Shown piece after piece: positions 30,888-39,565 of a stretch of 64,000 bases of DNA (position 1 is its first letter; the number at the start of each line of letters is the position of its first letter). The DNA comes from Actinomyces glycerinitolerans (GTDB lineage: Bacteria; Actinomycetota; Actinomycetes; Actinomycetales; Actinomycetaceae), in contig NZ_FQTT01000013.1 in NCBI RefSeq assembly GCF_900098745.1, positions 124,001 through 188,000 on the forward strand. Reading direction: 5' to 3'. The notes beneath the pieces were generated by a model, which was not told where the DNA came from, made no database searches, and saw only the letters and a list, made by a program, of their open reading frames with translations. A program made the translations under genes and the position numbers.

Positions 30888-33659
30888 TCAGTGGGCAGCG
30901 TCACGCCAGGTGGCGCCGCGTCCCACGGACACGTCCAGGGGCACGGACAGTTCGGCCGCCCCGCTCATGCGCGTGCGCACCAGCTCCTCGACGGCGTCGG
31001 CCTCCCCGGGAGCGACCTCCAGCAGCAGCTCGTCATGGATCTGCAGCAGAATGCGCGAGCGCAGGCCGGCGGCGACCAGGCTCTCGGCGACGTCAACCAT
31101 GGCCTGCTTAACGATGTCGGCGGCGCTGCCCTGGATGGGGGCGTTCAGGGCGGCGCGCTCGGCCATCTCCCGGCGCTGCCGATTGTCGCTGTTCAGGTCC
31201 GGCAGGTAGCGGCGGCGACCGAACATGGTTTCGGTCCATCCATCGCGGCGCGCCTGCTCGACCACGTGCTCCAGGTAGTCGCGCACGCGGCCGAAGCGGG
31301 CGAAGTACGCCTCCCGCAACGCGGCCGCCTCGGCGGTGTCCACACCCAGCTGCCGGGCCAGCCCGAAGGTGGACAGCCCATAGGCCAGCCCGTAGCTCAT
31401 GGCCTTGACGTGGCTGCGCTGCTGGGGGGTGACCTCGTCGACGCCGATGCCGTGCACCATGGCTGCGACGTAGCGGTGCAGGTCCTCCCCGGAGCGGAAT
31501 GCCTCGATCAGGGCGGCGTCGCCGGACAGGTGCGCCATGATGCGCATTTCGATCTGGGAGTAGTCGGCCGTCAGCAGGCACTCGTAGCCGGCCCCGACGG
31601 TGAAGGCCTCGCGGATGCGCATGCCCTCCTCGGTACGGGCGGGAATGTTCTGCAGGTTCGGGTCGGTGGAGGACAGCCGGCCGGTGGCGGCGATGGTCTG
31701 CTGGAAGGTGGTGTGGATGCGACCGTCGGGGAGGATGGCCTTGCGCAGCCCCTCCACGGTCTGGCGCAGCTTGATGGCGTCGCGGTGCTCGAGCAGGTGC
31801 TCCAGGAACGGGTGACTGGTCTTGGCGTACAGGGAGGCCAGCGCGTCGGCGTCGGTGGTGTAGCCGGTCTTGGTACGGCGGGTCTTGGGCATCTTCAGTT
31901 CGTCGAAGAGCACCGTCTGCAGCTGTTTGGGGCTGGAGAGGTTGAGTTCGTGCCCGGCGGCGGCGAAGGCACCCTCGGCGGCGTGGGTGACGCGGGCGTC
32001 CAGTTCGGTCTCGCGCGCGGCCAGGACGTCGTCGTCGACGGCGATGCCGGCGTCCTCCATTTGCGTCAGGGTGGCGGCCACCGGCATCTCCAGGTCGGTG
32101 AACAGTTCCAGCACGCCCCGCCGGCGCATCTGCTCCTCCAGAGCCCGCTGCAGGGGCAGCAGCACGGCGGCGCGGCGCGCGGCGGCCAGCGCCGCGGCCG
32201 CCGGGGCGTCGCCGGCCAGGGAGTCCAGGTCGAAGGCGGTCTGCGGCTGGTCGTCGGGCGCGGCGGCCAGCGCCTCCAGGTCGATGCCGAGCCACCGTTG
32301 CGCCAGCGAGCCGACGTCGTAGGAGCGCTGTTCGGGGCGGCACAGGTAGCCGGCGAGCGACGGGTCGGCCACCACCCCGTCCAGGTCGATGCCGCGTGCG
32401 TGCAGGGCGTGCCAGGACCCCTTGGCGTCGGCCACAACCTTGGGGCGGTCGGCGTCGGTGAGCAGGGAGAAGAGGGCCCGTTCATCGGTGGGGTCGAGCA
32501 GGGACAGGTCCGCGACCAGGGCGACGACGCCGTCGGAGACGGCGACCATGGTCGCGTCCCCCCGGCCGGGGTGCAGGGTGCCGACCACGTCCAGCCCGAG
32601 CGAGCCGCCCTCGCCCGAGGGCAGGTTCGTCTCCAGCCAAGCGGCAACGTCGCCCGGGTCGACGTCATGCCCGACGGCGGCGATGCGCAGATCCTCCAGG
32701 CGGGCGGCGGGCGAGTCGGGGTCACCGGGCCGATCGGCGGCGTCGGCGAAGGGCAGGACTCGCTCGGAGCGCTGCTGGAGGTTGCGGAACTCCAAAGCGT
32801 CCATGATGCGGGCGAGTTCCTCCCGGTTGGCTCCGGTGAGCTTGAGGTCGACGGCGGGGTCGAGTCCCAGGTCCAGGTCGGTGAGCAGATGGTTCAGGCG
32901 GCGGTTGCGCACCACGTCGTCGAGGTGGTCGCGCAGGGACTGGCCGGCCTTGCCCTTGATCTGGTCGGCGTTGGCGATGACCCCCTCGAGTCCGTCATAC
33001 AGGCGGATCCACTTGGCGGCGGTCTTGGGGCCAACCCCGGGGACGCCCGGCAGGTTGTCGGAGGTCTCGCCTACCAGCGCGGCCAGGTGCGGGTAGCGCT
33101 CGGGGGTGACGCCGTAGCGTTCCTCCACCTCGGCGGGGGTCATGCGCCGCAGCGTGGACACGCCCTTGATCGGGTACAGCACGGTGCAGTGCTCGGTGAC
33201 CGTCTGGAAGGAGTCGCGGTCCCCGGAGCACACCAGCACCTCCATGCCCTCGTGCTGCCCCTGAGCGGCCAGGGTGGCCAGGATGTCGTCCGCCTCGTAT
33301 CCGGGGGAGGTCACGGTGGGGACGCCCATGGCGTTCAGCACGTCCTGCAGTAGTTCCACCTGTCCGGCGAAGGCGGGCGGGGTCTCATCGCGGGTGCTCT
33401 TGTACTCGGCGTACTCGCGGGTGCGGAAGGTGCCACCGGGCAGGTCGAAGGCAACCGCGACGTGAGTGGGCTGCTCCTGCTCCAGCAGGGACAGGAACAT
33501 GGACACGAAGCCGTACACCGCGTTGGTGGACTGGCCGGTGGTGGTGGTGAAGTTCTCGACCGGCAGGGCGTAGAAGGCGCGGAAGGCCATGGAGTGCCCG
33601 TCGATCAGGAGGAGCGTTCCGGCGTCCGGGGCGGCGGGGCTGGTCTCAATGGTGCTCAC
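30888..33659 (-). CDS. polA: DNA polymerase I
   Basis: Pol I fills excision-repair gaps and removes RNA primers. The 923-residue protein has an N-terminal 5'-3' flap nuclease (LLIDGHSMAFRAFYAL near residue 16; VCSGDRDSFQ; GVPGVGPKTAAKWI). The C-terminal polymerase has motif A (LLTADYSQIEMRIMAHLSG), the O-helix region (VKAMSYGLAYGLSTFGLA) and motif C (LLQIHDELLLEV). The central 3'-5' proofreading domain is present but lacks its acidic metal ligands (the DxE motif reads LGLDVVG), as in other actinobacteria. It is 17 bp from a divergent thioesterase gene. Confidence 0.98.
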   Translation of the reverse strand: MSTIETSPAAPDAGTLLLIDGHSMAFRAFYALPVENFTTTTGQSTNAVYGFVSMFLSLLEQEQPTHVAVAFDLPGGTFRTREYAEYKSTRDETPPAFAGQVELLQDVLNAMGVPTVTSPGYEADDILATLAAQGQHEGMEVLVCSGDRDSFQTVTEHCTVLYPIKGVSTLRRMTPAEVEERYGVTPERYPHLAALVGETSDNLPGVPGVGPKTAAKWIRLYDGLEGVIANADQIKGKAGQSLRDHLDDVVRNRRLNHLLTDLDLGLDPAVDLKLTGANREELARIMDALEFRNLQQRSERVLPFADAADRPGDPDSPAARLEDLRIAAVGHDVDPGDVAAWLETNLPSGEGGSLGLDVVGTLHPGRGDATMVAVSDGVVALVADLSLLDPTDERALFSLLTDADRPKVVADAKGSWHALHARGIDLDGVVADPSLAGYLCRPEQRSYDVGSLAQRWLGIDLEALAAAPDDQPQTAFDLDSLAGDAPAAAALAAARRAAVLLPLQRALEEQMRRRGVLELFTDLEMPVAATLTQMEDAGIAVDDDVLAARETELDARVTHAAEGAFAAAGHELNLSSPKQLQTVLFDELKMPKTRRTKTGYTTDADALASLYAKTSHPFLEHLLEHRDAIKLRQTVEGLRKAILPDGRIHTTFQQTIAATGRLSSTDPNLQNIPARTEEGMRIREAFTVGAGYECLLTADYSQIEMRIMAHLSGDAALIEAFRSGEDLHRYVAAMVHGIGVDEVTPQQRSHVKAMSYGLAYGLSTFGLARQLGVDTAEAAALREAYFARFGRVRDYLEHVVEQARRDGWTETMFGRRRYLPDLNSDNRQRREMAERAALNAPIQGSAADIVKQAMVDVAESLVAAGLRSRILLQIHDELLLEVAPGEADAVEELVRTRMSGAAELSVPLDVSVGRGATWRDAAH

Positions 33660-33676
33660 CGTGACAGCCTAAGGGC

Positions 33677-34201
33677 ATGTGCGAAAAGGAACCCGCATCC
33701 GGCGGCCCCGACGTGCCCGTGGCCTTCCCCGCCGCTTCCGTCCGCCCGTTCCCGGTGCCCAGGCCGGCCGGCTCCGCGGTTTCGGCCACCAGTGCGCTGG
33801 GAACTTCTGGACTGGCGGACGCGCAGGCCGGCACACTCATGTCGACCCTGCACATGGAGCTTCAGGAGCGTTCGGCCGAGCACACCGTGGCGCGCATGCC
33901 GGTGGACGGCGCCCGGCAGGTCACCGGGGTACTGCACGGCGGAGCCAGCGCCGCGCTGATAGAGACGGCCGCCTCCGTGGCGGCGCGGGAGAGCGCGCCC
34001 ACCGGCACGGCCCCGGTGGGCACCGACCTGCAGGTCAGCCACCTGCGGCCGGCGCGACGCGGCTGGGTGACGGCGGTGGCCACCCCCCTGCACCGCGGTC
34101 GGCGCACCGCCGTTTACCGGGTGGAGGTCAGCGACGAGAGCGGACGCATCGTTGCGCACGGCACTCTGCGCTGCCTGTATGTGGAGGTCGACGGCGCCTG
34201 A
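33677..34201 (+). CDS. PaaI-type hotdog-fold thioesterase
   Basis: A 174-residue acyl-CoA thioesterase of the 4HBT/PaaI group. The central helix carries VLHGGASAALIETAASVAA, in which the HGG and the following acidic residue form the active site. TDLQVSHLRPAR is the usual second strand block. The first 50 residues are low-complexity, so a later start (ATG 33839, MSTLHMELQE) is possible. Members close to polA and pdtaR are common in actinobacteria; the acyl substrate is not known. Confidence 0.88.
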   Translation: MCEKEPASGGPDVPVAFPAASVRPFPVPRPAGSAVSATSALGTSGLADAQAGTLMSTLHMELQERSAEHTVARMPVDGARQVTGVLHGGASAALIETAASVAARESAPTGTAPVGTDLQVSHLRPARRGWVTAVATPLHRGRRTAVYRVEVSDESGRIVAHGTLRCLYVEVDGA

Positions 34202-34253
34202 ACCGTCCGGGCCGTATCCCCGTCCGGACGCCGGCGGCCGTCCGTGACCGCGT

Positions 34254-34874
34254 TCAGGACTCCTTCTTGGCGCCCTTGGCGCCGCCGATCTGCTCGATCA
34301 CGGCGTCGGCGACCTCACGCATGGTCAGGCGCCGGTTCATGGAGGTCTTCTGCAGCCAGCGGAAGGCCTCCGGTTCGCTCAGCCCCATCTGCTCCATGAG
34401 CAGGCCCTTGGCGCGATCCACGCGCTTGCGGGTCTCGAAGCGCTCCTGCAGATCGGAGATCTCCGCCTCCAGGGAGCGGATCTCGTCGTGGCGGGACATG
34501 GCGATCTCAATGGCGGGGATCAGTTCGGCCGGGGTGAAGGGCTTGACCACGTAGGCCATGGCACCGGCCGCACCGGCCCGCTCGACCAGCTCGGTCTGTG
34601 AGAAGGCCGTCAGCATCACGACGGCGCAGCCGTGCGCGTCGATGATGCGCTCGGCAGCCGTGATGCCGTCCAGCACGGGCATCTTCACGTCCATGACGCA
34701 CAGGTCGGGCTCGTACTCGTCGGCGAGGCGAATCGCCTCCTCCCCGTTCGCGGCCTCGGCGACGACCTCGTAGCCGGCATCGGTCAGGGTCTCGACGATG
34801 TCCAGGCGGATGAGGGTCTCGTCCTCGGCGACAAGGACTCTGCGGGTTCGGGAAGTAGCGGACTCGTTGCTCAC
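34254..34874 (-). CDS. pdtaR: ANTAR-domain response regulator (PdtaR-like)
   Basis: A 206-residue RNA-binding response regulator. The receiver domain at residues 10-125 has the phospho-acceptor aspartate in LCVMDVKMP and the conserved KPF near residue 112. A linker coiled coil (LEAEISDLQERFETRKR) leads to the ANTAR domain at about 140-195 (VDRAKGLLMEQMGLSEPEAFRWL). ANTAR proteins prevent transcription termination by binding paired-loop RNA. Its partner kinase, PdtaS in Mycobacterium, is not in this window. Confidence 0.93.
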   Translation of the reverse strand: MSNESATSRTRRVLVAEDETLIRLDIVETLTDAGYEVVAEAANGEEAIRLADEYEPDLCVMDVKMPVLDGITAAERIIDAHGCAVVMLTAFSQTELVERAGAAGAMAYVVKPFTPAELIPAIEIAMSRHDEIRSLEAEISDLQERFETRKRVDRAKGLLMEQMGLSEPEAFRWLQKTSMNRRLTMREVADAVIEQIGGAKGAKKES

Positions 34875-34940
34875 GGCTAAATCCTAGTATGCTCGGCGAC
34901 GTTGCGAGGCCCGCGCGCCGCCCCGCGTGCGAGCGAGCAC

Positions 34941-35014
34941 GCCTCCGTAGCCCAATTGGCAGAGGCATCCGACTCAAAATCGGAGTGTTGTGGGTTCGAG
35001 TCCCACCGGAGGTA
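34941..35014 (+). tRNA. tRNA with CAA anticodon (tRNA-Leu by anticodon)
   Basis: A full cloverleaf: acceptor GCCTCCG/CGGAGGT with a first G-U pair, anticodon stem TCCGA/TCGGA around loop CTCAAAA, T-arm GTGGG-TTCGAGT-CCCAC, discriminator A. The anticodon CAA reads the leucine codon UUG. The variable loop is only 5 nt, whereas bacterial tRNA-Leu normally has a long variable arm. The gene is divergent from pdtaR. Confidence 0.93.
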
Positions 35015-35094
35015 CCGACGCGCCCACTGGCGCTACTGGCCCCACCGCGCCGCCACGCCCGGGCCCCCTCATTTAACTGACAGGTCGTCAATCG

Positions 35095-35140
35095 TTCACA
35101 AATCGATCACGACAATTTAGGGTAGGCAGCACTAACTAAA
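35095..35140 (+). promoter_or_regulatory. Promoter with iron-box-like operator for the ABC importer
   Basis: A -35 TTCACA (35095-35100) and -10 TAGGGT (35118-35123) are 17 bp apart. The -10 lies inside an inverted repeat, TTTAG (35116-35120) ... CTAAA (35136-35140), reading TTTAGGGTAGGC-AGC-ACTAACTAAA. Half-sites resemble DtxR/IdeR boxes, but the spacing is 5 bp longer than the 19-bp consensus. The operon at 58.3 kb has the same pattern. Confidence 0.5.
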
Positions 35141-35167
35141 CCGTCCCGGGGTATTACCTAGGGACGG
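35141..35167 (+). other. Leader hairpin before the iron-type importer
   Basis: CCGTCCC (35141-35147) pairs with GGGACGG (35161-35167) in the 5' leader. The loop contains a weak inner GGTA/TACC pair. It lies 16 bp before the ribosome-binding site GAAGGAG and may stabilise the message. Confidence 0.4.
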
Positions 35168-35193
35168 GTCTCCCTCAGCCCTGAAGGAGCCTC

Positions 35194-36351
35194 ATGCACG
35201 TGCATTCCTACCCACGGCGCACCGTGATGCGAGCGGCCGCCGGAATCACCGCGGCCCTGCCCGTCATCCTGGCCGTCGGCGCCTGTTCCTCCCGCTCCGG
35301 CCAGGACGTGGCCGCCGAGGACGGCGCCACCCTGGCCGAGCCGATCGTCATCACCGACCAGCGCGACAAGACCCACACCTTCACCCGGCCGATCACCAGT
35401 ATCGTCACCACGGTCATCCCCTCGCCTTCGATCCTCACCGCGATCGACCAGAGCTACGACCGCATCGACGGGGTCAACGAGTCCACTGTCAAACGCGACC
35501 GGGGCTCGGTGTTCGAGACGATGTTCCCTGCGGCGGTCTCGAACAACACTGTCGCCAACTCGGACTTCATCCCGAATGTGGAGGAGATCACCCGCATCAA
35601 CCCCGACGTGGTCATCCAGTGGGCCGATCAGGGAGACTCCTCCACCTACATCGATCCCATTGAGGCCGCCGGGTACCCAGTGATCGGCCTGCGTTACGGC
35701 ACGCAGGAGTACCTGGAGCAGTGGATCCAAATGTTCGCGGCCCTGCTGCAACGCCGGGACCGCGGCCAGCAGATCCTCCAGCGCATGCATGACACCATCG
35801 CCTCATTGGAGGCCTTCGCCGCCAAGCAGGACGCCTCGCCCACGGTTCTGTTCCTGCGCTCGGCCGGTGACTCCGGCTACAACGCCGGCATGAGCTCCAC
35901 CCGCGGTTATATGAACACCTGGATGACGCTGTGCGGGGCCACGAACGTCGGCGCCGACATCGACTACTCGACCTCCAATGCCACCAGCGTGGAGCAATTA
36001 CTCACCTGGGATCCGGAGATCATCTTCGTCTCCTCCATGACGGCCCTGACACCGGCGGACTTGTACGCCGACTCCGCCCTGTCCGAGCTGCAGGCCGTCA
36101 AGAATCACAGGGTGTACGCGGTCCCCTCCGGAGGCTTCTGGTGGGATCCGCCCAGCGCCGAATCGCATCTGACGATGATGTGGGCGGCCCAGGTCGCCTA
36201 CCCGGACACCGCCACCTACGACCTGCGCGAGCAGATACGGGAGAACTACGAATTCCTCTACGGCTACTCCCTTTCGGAGGACGAGATCGACCAGATCCTG
36301 CGATTCGATGACAACGCCGAGGCACAGGGCTATGACCAGTTCTCCCGCTGA
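35194..36351 (+). CDS. ABC transporter substrate-binding lipoprotein, iron-chelate/B12 type
   Basis: A 385-residue class-III periplasmic-binding-like lipoprotein of the FecB/BtuF family. It has a signal peptide with lipobox VGAC (Cys30). Two lobes are joined by a long helix. NVEEITRINPDVVIQWA and LLTWDPEIIFV are the typical paired 'EEI/DP' blocks that face the permease. The substrate is probably a ferric chelate, since the promoter carries an iron-box-like dyad. The ATG at 35194 has GAAGGAG upstream. It heads an operon of five overlapping or closely spaced genes. Confidence 0.9.
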   Translation: MHVHSYPRRTVMRAAAGITAALPVILAVGACSSRSGQDVAAEDGATLAEPIVITDQRDKTHTFTRPITSIVTTVIPSPSILTAIDQSYDRIDGVNESTVKRDRGSVFETMFPAAVSNNTVANSDFIPNVEEITRINPDVVIQWADQGDSSTYIDPIEAAGYPVIGLRYGTQEYLEQWIQMFAALLQRRDRGQQILQRMHDTIASLEAFAAKQDASPTVLFLRSAGDSGYNAGMSSTRGYMNTWMTLCGATNVGADIDYSTSNATSVEQLLTWDPEIIFVSSMTALTPADLYADSALSELQAVKNHRVYAVPSGGFWWDPPSAESHLTMMWAAQVAYPDTATYDLREQIRENYEFLYGYSLSEDEIDQILRFDDNAEAQGYDQFSR

Positions 36352-37393
36352 AGCCCCCTCCTCCGGGCGACACCGCTCGGGCATGCCCTGGCTGACCGTG
36401 GCCGTGATCGGGATGATCACGCTGACTGTGTGCCTGCTGGCGCTGGCTGCGGGCCGCTTCAGCATCCCGGTGGTGGAGGTGGCACGCATGCTGCTCGGCC
36501 GCGTGTTCCCGTTGGAGCGCACCTGGTACGCCCAGGAGGCGAGCATCGTGTTCGAGGTGCGACTGCCGCGGGTAGTCCTGTCCTTCCTGGTCGGTGCGGC
36601 CCTGGCGACGGCGGGAGCCGTGCTGCAATCGGTGTTCCGCAACCCGCTGGTGAGCCCGCAGGTGCTCGGCGTTTCCGCCGGCGCCTCCTTTGGCGGTGTG
36701 CTGACCATGGTGCTCGGGCTCGGTTCCGCCTGGTTGGTGGGTGGGGCCTTCCTGTTCGGGCTCGGGGCACTCGGGTGTGTGATGGCCTTCAGCCGCATCG
36801 TCTCCAGCGCGCCGCTGCTGATGATCGTGCTCGGCGGCGTGGTCATCAGCGCTCTGTTCAGCGCATTGACCTCGCTACTCACCTATGTCGCCGACCCGTA
36901 CCGGGACCTGCCCGCCATCACGTTCTGGTTGCTCGGCTCCCTGGCAACAGCCGGCTGGGGCAGCGTACTCACGGCCCTACCACCGATCCTGCTGGGCGCA
37001 CTCGCCGTCTTCCTGCTGCGCTGGCGGCTCAACATTCTGTCCCTCGGCGACGACGACGCCCGCGCCCTGGGTGTGCCTCCCGCTCCCTACCGCAATGCGG
37101 CACTGCTGGCGGTGGCCCTGCTGACGGCCGCAGCCATCTCCGTCTCCGGCGTGATCGGCTGGGTCGGGCTGCTCGTACCGCATCTGGCGCGCCTGCTCGT
37201 GGGCAGCGACAACCGCGTACTGCTGCCCGCCTCCTTCCTGCTGGGCGGCGGCTATCTGACCGCGGTGGACACGCTGGCCCGCTCGATCGCCTCGGTCGAG
37301 GTGCCGCTGGGCATCCTCACCGCGATCATCGGCGCCCCATTCTTCGTGGTCCTGCTGGTGCGATTCAGAAGGCGGGTGTGGCTCAGTGACTAG
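36332..37393 (+). CDS. ABC transporter permease, FecCD family
   Basis: A 353-residue permease with about ten helices. Family landmarks are RLPRVVLSFLVGAALATAGAV near residue 75, RNPLVSPQVLGVSAGASFGG, and the ATPase-contact loop AISVSGVIGWVGLLVPHLAR near residue 258. Only one permease gene is present, so it should act as a homodimer. I chose the ATG at 36332, in frame with 36308; it overlaps the binding-protein gene by 20 bp. The next gene overlaps its end by 8 bp. Confidence 0.93.
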   Translation: MTSSPAEAPSSGRHRSGMPWLTVAVIGMITLTVCLLALAAGRFSIPVVEVARMLLGRVFPLERTWYAQEASIVFEVRLPRVVLSFLVGAALATAGAVLQSVFRNPLVSPQVLGVSAGASFGGVLTMVLGLGSAWLVGGAFLFGLGALGCVMAFSRIVSSAPLLMIVLGGVVISALFSALTSLLTYVADPYRDLPAITFWLLGSLATAGWGSVLTALPPILLGALAVFLLRWRLNILSLGDDDARALGVPPAPYRNAALLAVALLTAAAISVSGVIGWVGLLVPHLARLLVGSDNRVLLPASFLLGGGYLTAVDTLARSIASVEVPLGILTAIIGAPFFVVLLVRFRRRVWLSD

Positions 37394-38207
37394 CACAACC
37401 GGCACAACAACAATCGAACCGGACTGCGCGAGCCACTCCACGACGGTGCTCGACGCCACCGGCCTCGGCTTCCGCTACGGACGCGGCGAGTGGATCTTCC
37501 GCGACGTCGACCTGCAGGTGGAGGCCGGGGAGGTACTGGCCGTACTGGGGCCGAATGCCCGTGGAAAGACCACACTGGTCACCTGCCTGGCCGGGTTGCG
37601 CAAGCCCACCAAGGGTGAGGTGATCCGGCGTGAGGTAGTCGGCTATGTCCCGCAGTCGCACGGCGCGGCGGCCGCCTTCTCCGTGCTCAACATGGTGTTG
37701 ATGGGCCGGGCCCGATTCATACGCGCCTACGCCAGTCCGGGCCCCGCCGACCACGAGGCCGCCGCAGCGGCATTGGATCGCGTCGGCATCAGCCACCTGC
37801 GCGACCGCGACTACCAGGCCCTATCCGGCGGTGAACGGCAGCTGGTGCTCATCGCCCGCGCCCTGGCCACCGGCTGCCGGGCACTCGTCCTGGACGAGCC
37901 CGCCTCCGCCCTCGACCTGCGCAACCAGGCCCGCGTACTGGGCGTCCTGCACGCCCTGGCCGAGGACGGCATGGCCGTGGTGATGACCAGTCATCACCCG
38001 GAGCACGCCTTGCGGATCGCCGACCAGACCCTACTGATCGTGGACGCCGCTGACATTCGCGTCGGCGCCACCACCGAGCTGCTGACCGGCGCCACCCTCT
38101 CCTCCCTTTACGGCCTGCCGGTCGCCACCCCCGAAGTGAGCATCGGTGGTCTGTCGCAACGCGTCGTCGTCCCGGACTACGGCATACGTCGCCGTGATGC
38201 CGACTAG
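37386..38207 (+). CDS. ABC transporter ATP-binding protein, FecE type
   Basis: A 273-residue ATPase that powers the FecCD-type permease. Walker A is GPNARGKTT near residue 58, with Ala where most FecE proteins have Gly. The signature is LSGGERQLV, Walker B is ALVLDEP, and the H-loop is VVMTSHHPEHA. The GTG start at 37386 overlaps the permease stop. The short C-terminal extension contains no known regulatory domain. Confidence 0.93.
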   Translation: MTSTTGTTTIEPDCASHSTTVLDATGLGFRYGRGEWIFRDVDLQVEAGEVLAVLGPNARGKTTLVTCLAGLRKPTKGEVIRREVVGYVPQSHGAAAAFSVLNMVLMGRARFIRAYASPGPADHEAAAAALDRVGISHLRDRDYQALSGGERQLVLIARALATGCRALVLDEPASALDLRNQARVLGVLHALAEDGMAVVMTSHHPEHALRIADQTLLIVDAADIRVGATTELLTGATLSSLYGLPVATPEVSIGGLSQRVVVPDYGIRRRDAD

Positions 38208-38261
38208 GCCGCCGACCGCCTACACACCATTGGAAGCAGACAAGCAGAACGGAGCTCACTC

Positions 38262-38915
38262 ATGGCACATGACGAACCGCTTTGGCTCGTGCCCGCGCCC
38301 GAAGGACACTCCCCCACCATGGGGGCCGCCGCCGTGCCGGACGGATTTCGCCCCCTCGATCCCTACGACCTGGATGCCGCAGCACTGGCGCATACGCCCG
38401 GCATTCTCGTCTCCGGCATGTGCGACCAGCGTCACCTCGCCCGCTGGCGCGAACAGTTCGATGCGTTCCTGCACGCCGGCGGCCGCATGCTGGTCAACGG
38501 CCACGTCGTCGACCCGTGGGTGACCGGCCTGCCCAGATGGCGGCTGTTGGAATATCACGGCCCACGCGACCTGGGTATCACCCGCCTGGCCTCGCATCCG
38601 GTGTGGGACGGCATCGACGTCGATGAGCTGCTGTACCGCTCCGGGCCGTATATTCCCCGCACCCGTGATTCCCTGGAACAGTTCGGCGTGGCCGGCTTCT
38701 ACGGTCGGGGATACCTGCTGGACCTGCCTGAGGATGTGACGATCATTAACGGTCTGGGGCCGCTGCGCGCGCCGATCGACGTGGAGATGCCGGTCGGCGA
38801 AGGTCGCGTAGTCGTGCACGCCGGCCTGGACCTGGCCATCTTCGCCCGTACCCCGGGAACCACGCTGACTCGATTCACCGACAACATCCGCAACTGGCTC
38901 GGAGGTGCAGTATGA
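38262..38915 (+). CDS. Unknown GATase-like protein, first of a pair in the importer operon
   Basis: A 217-residue soluble protein I cannot assign to a named family. The strand-helix-strand block ILVSGMCDQRHLARWREQFDAFLHAGGRMLVNGH resembles the flavodoxin-like core of class-I glutamine amidotransferase or ThuA folds, split here for length: ILVSGMC then FLHAGGRMLVNGH. A cysteine sits at the expected elbow, but no clear His-Glu pair follows. The next gene has the same kind of core, and the two overlap by 4 bp (ATGA). Their place behind the importer suggests work on the imported compound. Function is unknown. Confidence 0.7.
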   Translation: MAHDEPLWLVPAPEGHSPTMGAAAVPDGFRPLDPYDLDAAALAHTPGILVSGMCDQRHLARWREQFDAFLHAGGRMLVNGHVVDPWVTGLPRWRLLEYHGPRDLGITRLASHPVWDGIDVDELLYRSGPYIPRTRDSLEQFGVAGFYGRGYLLDLPEDVTIINGLGPLRAPIDVEMPVGEGRVVVHAGLDLAIFARTPGTTLTRFTDNIRNWLGGAV

Positions 38916-39547
38916 ACCCCACACCCACCATCGGTTTCGCCCACACCGGAACCGGATCACAGCTCAAGACCCTTGCCGACCCGGCGCTGCGCCCCTACCG
39001 GCCGGCGGACCTGTACCTGCCCGACGCGTCGGCCGCCGACTTCGCCGATCTCGACGTCCTGCTCGTCGCGGACCGCTCCCACCCCCGGATGCTTATGCGG
39101 CACGCCGCCGCCATGCGGGACGTCGCTGAACGCGGCGGTACGCTGATCGTCTTCGGGGAGAATTCCGTTCACGAATGGCTGCCGGACCTGCGATGGCAAC
39201 CCCGAGCCACCAACTTCTGGTGGTGGCGCACCGGGGAGGACTCCGGCATGCGGCGTCGCAGCTTGGAACACCCCATCTGGGAGTACCTGTCCAAGCGCGC
39301 CGTGATCTGGCACCACCACGGCATCTTCCGATTGCCCGACGGCGCGGTGCCGCTGGTGGCACTGGAGGAGGACGGCCTTGAGGCGGGCGTGACCACCTTC
39401 TTGGACGAGTCCAGTACACCGGGCGCGATCCTGATTACAACCATGGACCCCTGCTATCACCACGGGGCGGGCTTCATGCCCGGCGCCACGCAACTGCTCT
39501 ACTGCGTGCTGCGGTGGGCCGATGCCCGGTCCATCCGCGCAGCGTAA
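38912..39547 (+). CDS. Unknown GATase-like protein, second of the pair
   Basis: A 211-residue soluble protein with the same core pattern as its neighbour: LDVLLVADRSHPRMLM, then VAERGGTLIVFGENSVHEW. It lacks the elbow cysteine but has a distinctive NFWWWRTGEDSGM block and the ending MDPCYHHGAGFMPGA, whose Cys, two His and Asp could bind metal. It is translationally coupled to the upstream gene and ends the operon 18 bp before the convergent pyk stop. I do not recognise a named family, and the function is open. Confidence 0.7.
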   Translation: MNPTPTIGFAHTGTGSQLKTLADPALRPYRPADLYLPDASAADFADLDVLLVADRSHPRMLMRHAAAMRDVAERGGTLIVFGENSVHEWLPDLRWQPRATNFWWWRTGEDSGMRRRSLEHPIWEYLSKRAVIWHHHGIFRLPDGAVPLVALEEDGLEAGVTTFLDESSTPGAILITTMDPCYHHGAGFMPGATQLLYCVLRWADARSIRAA

Positions 39548-39565
39548 CCGCACCGGGTCCGGCGT

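Noticed and set aside
30837-33353. 838-codon plus-strand open frame opposite polA
   Set aside because: Antisense shadow of a fully conserved gene; no motif.
34205-34229. GTCCGG/CCGGAC hairpin between the thioesterase gene and pdtaR
   Set aside because: A 6-bp stem with a 13-base loop in GC-rich sequence is too weak to call as a terminator.
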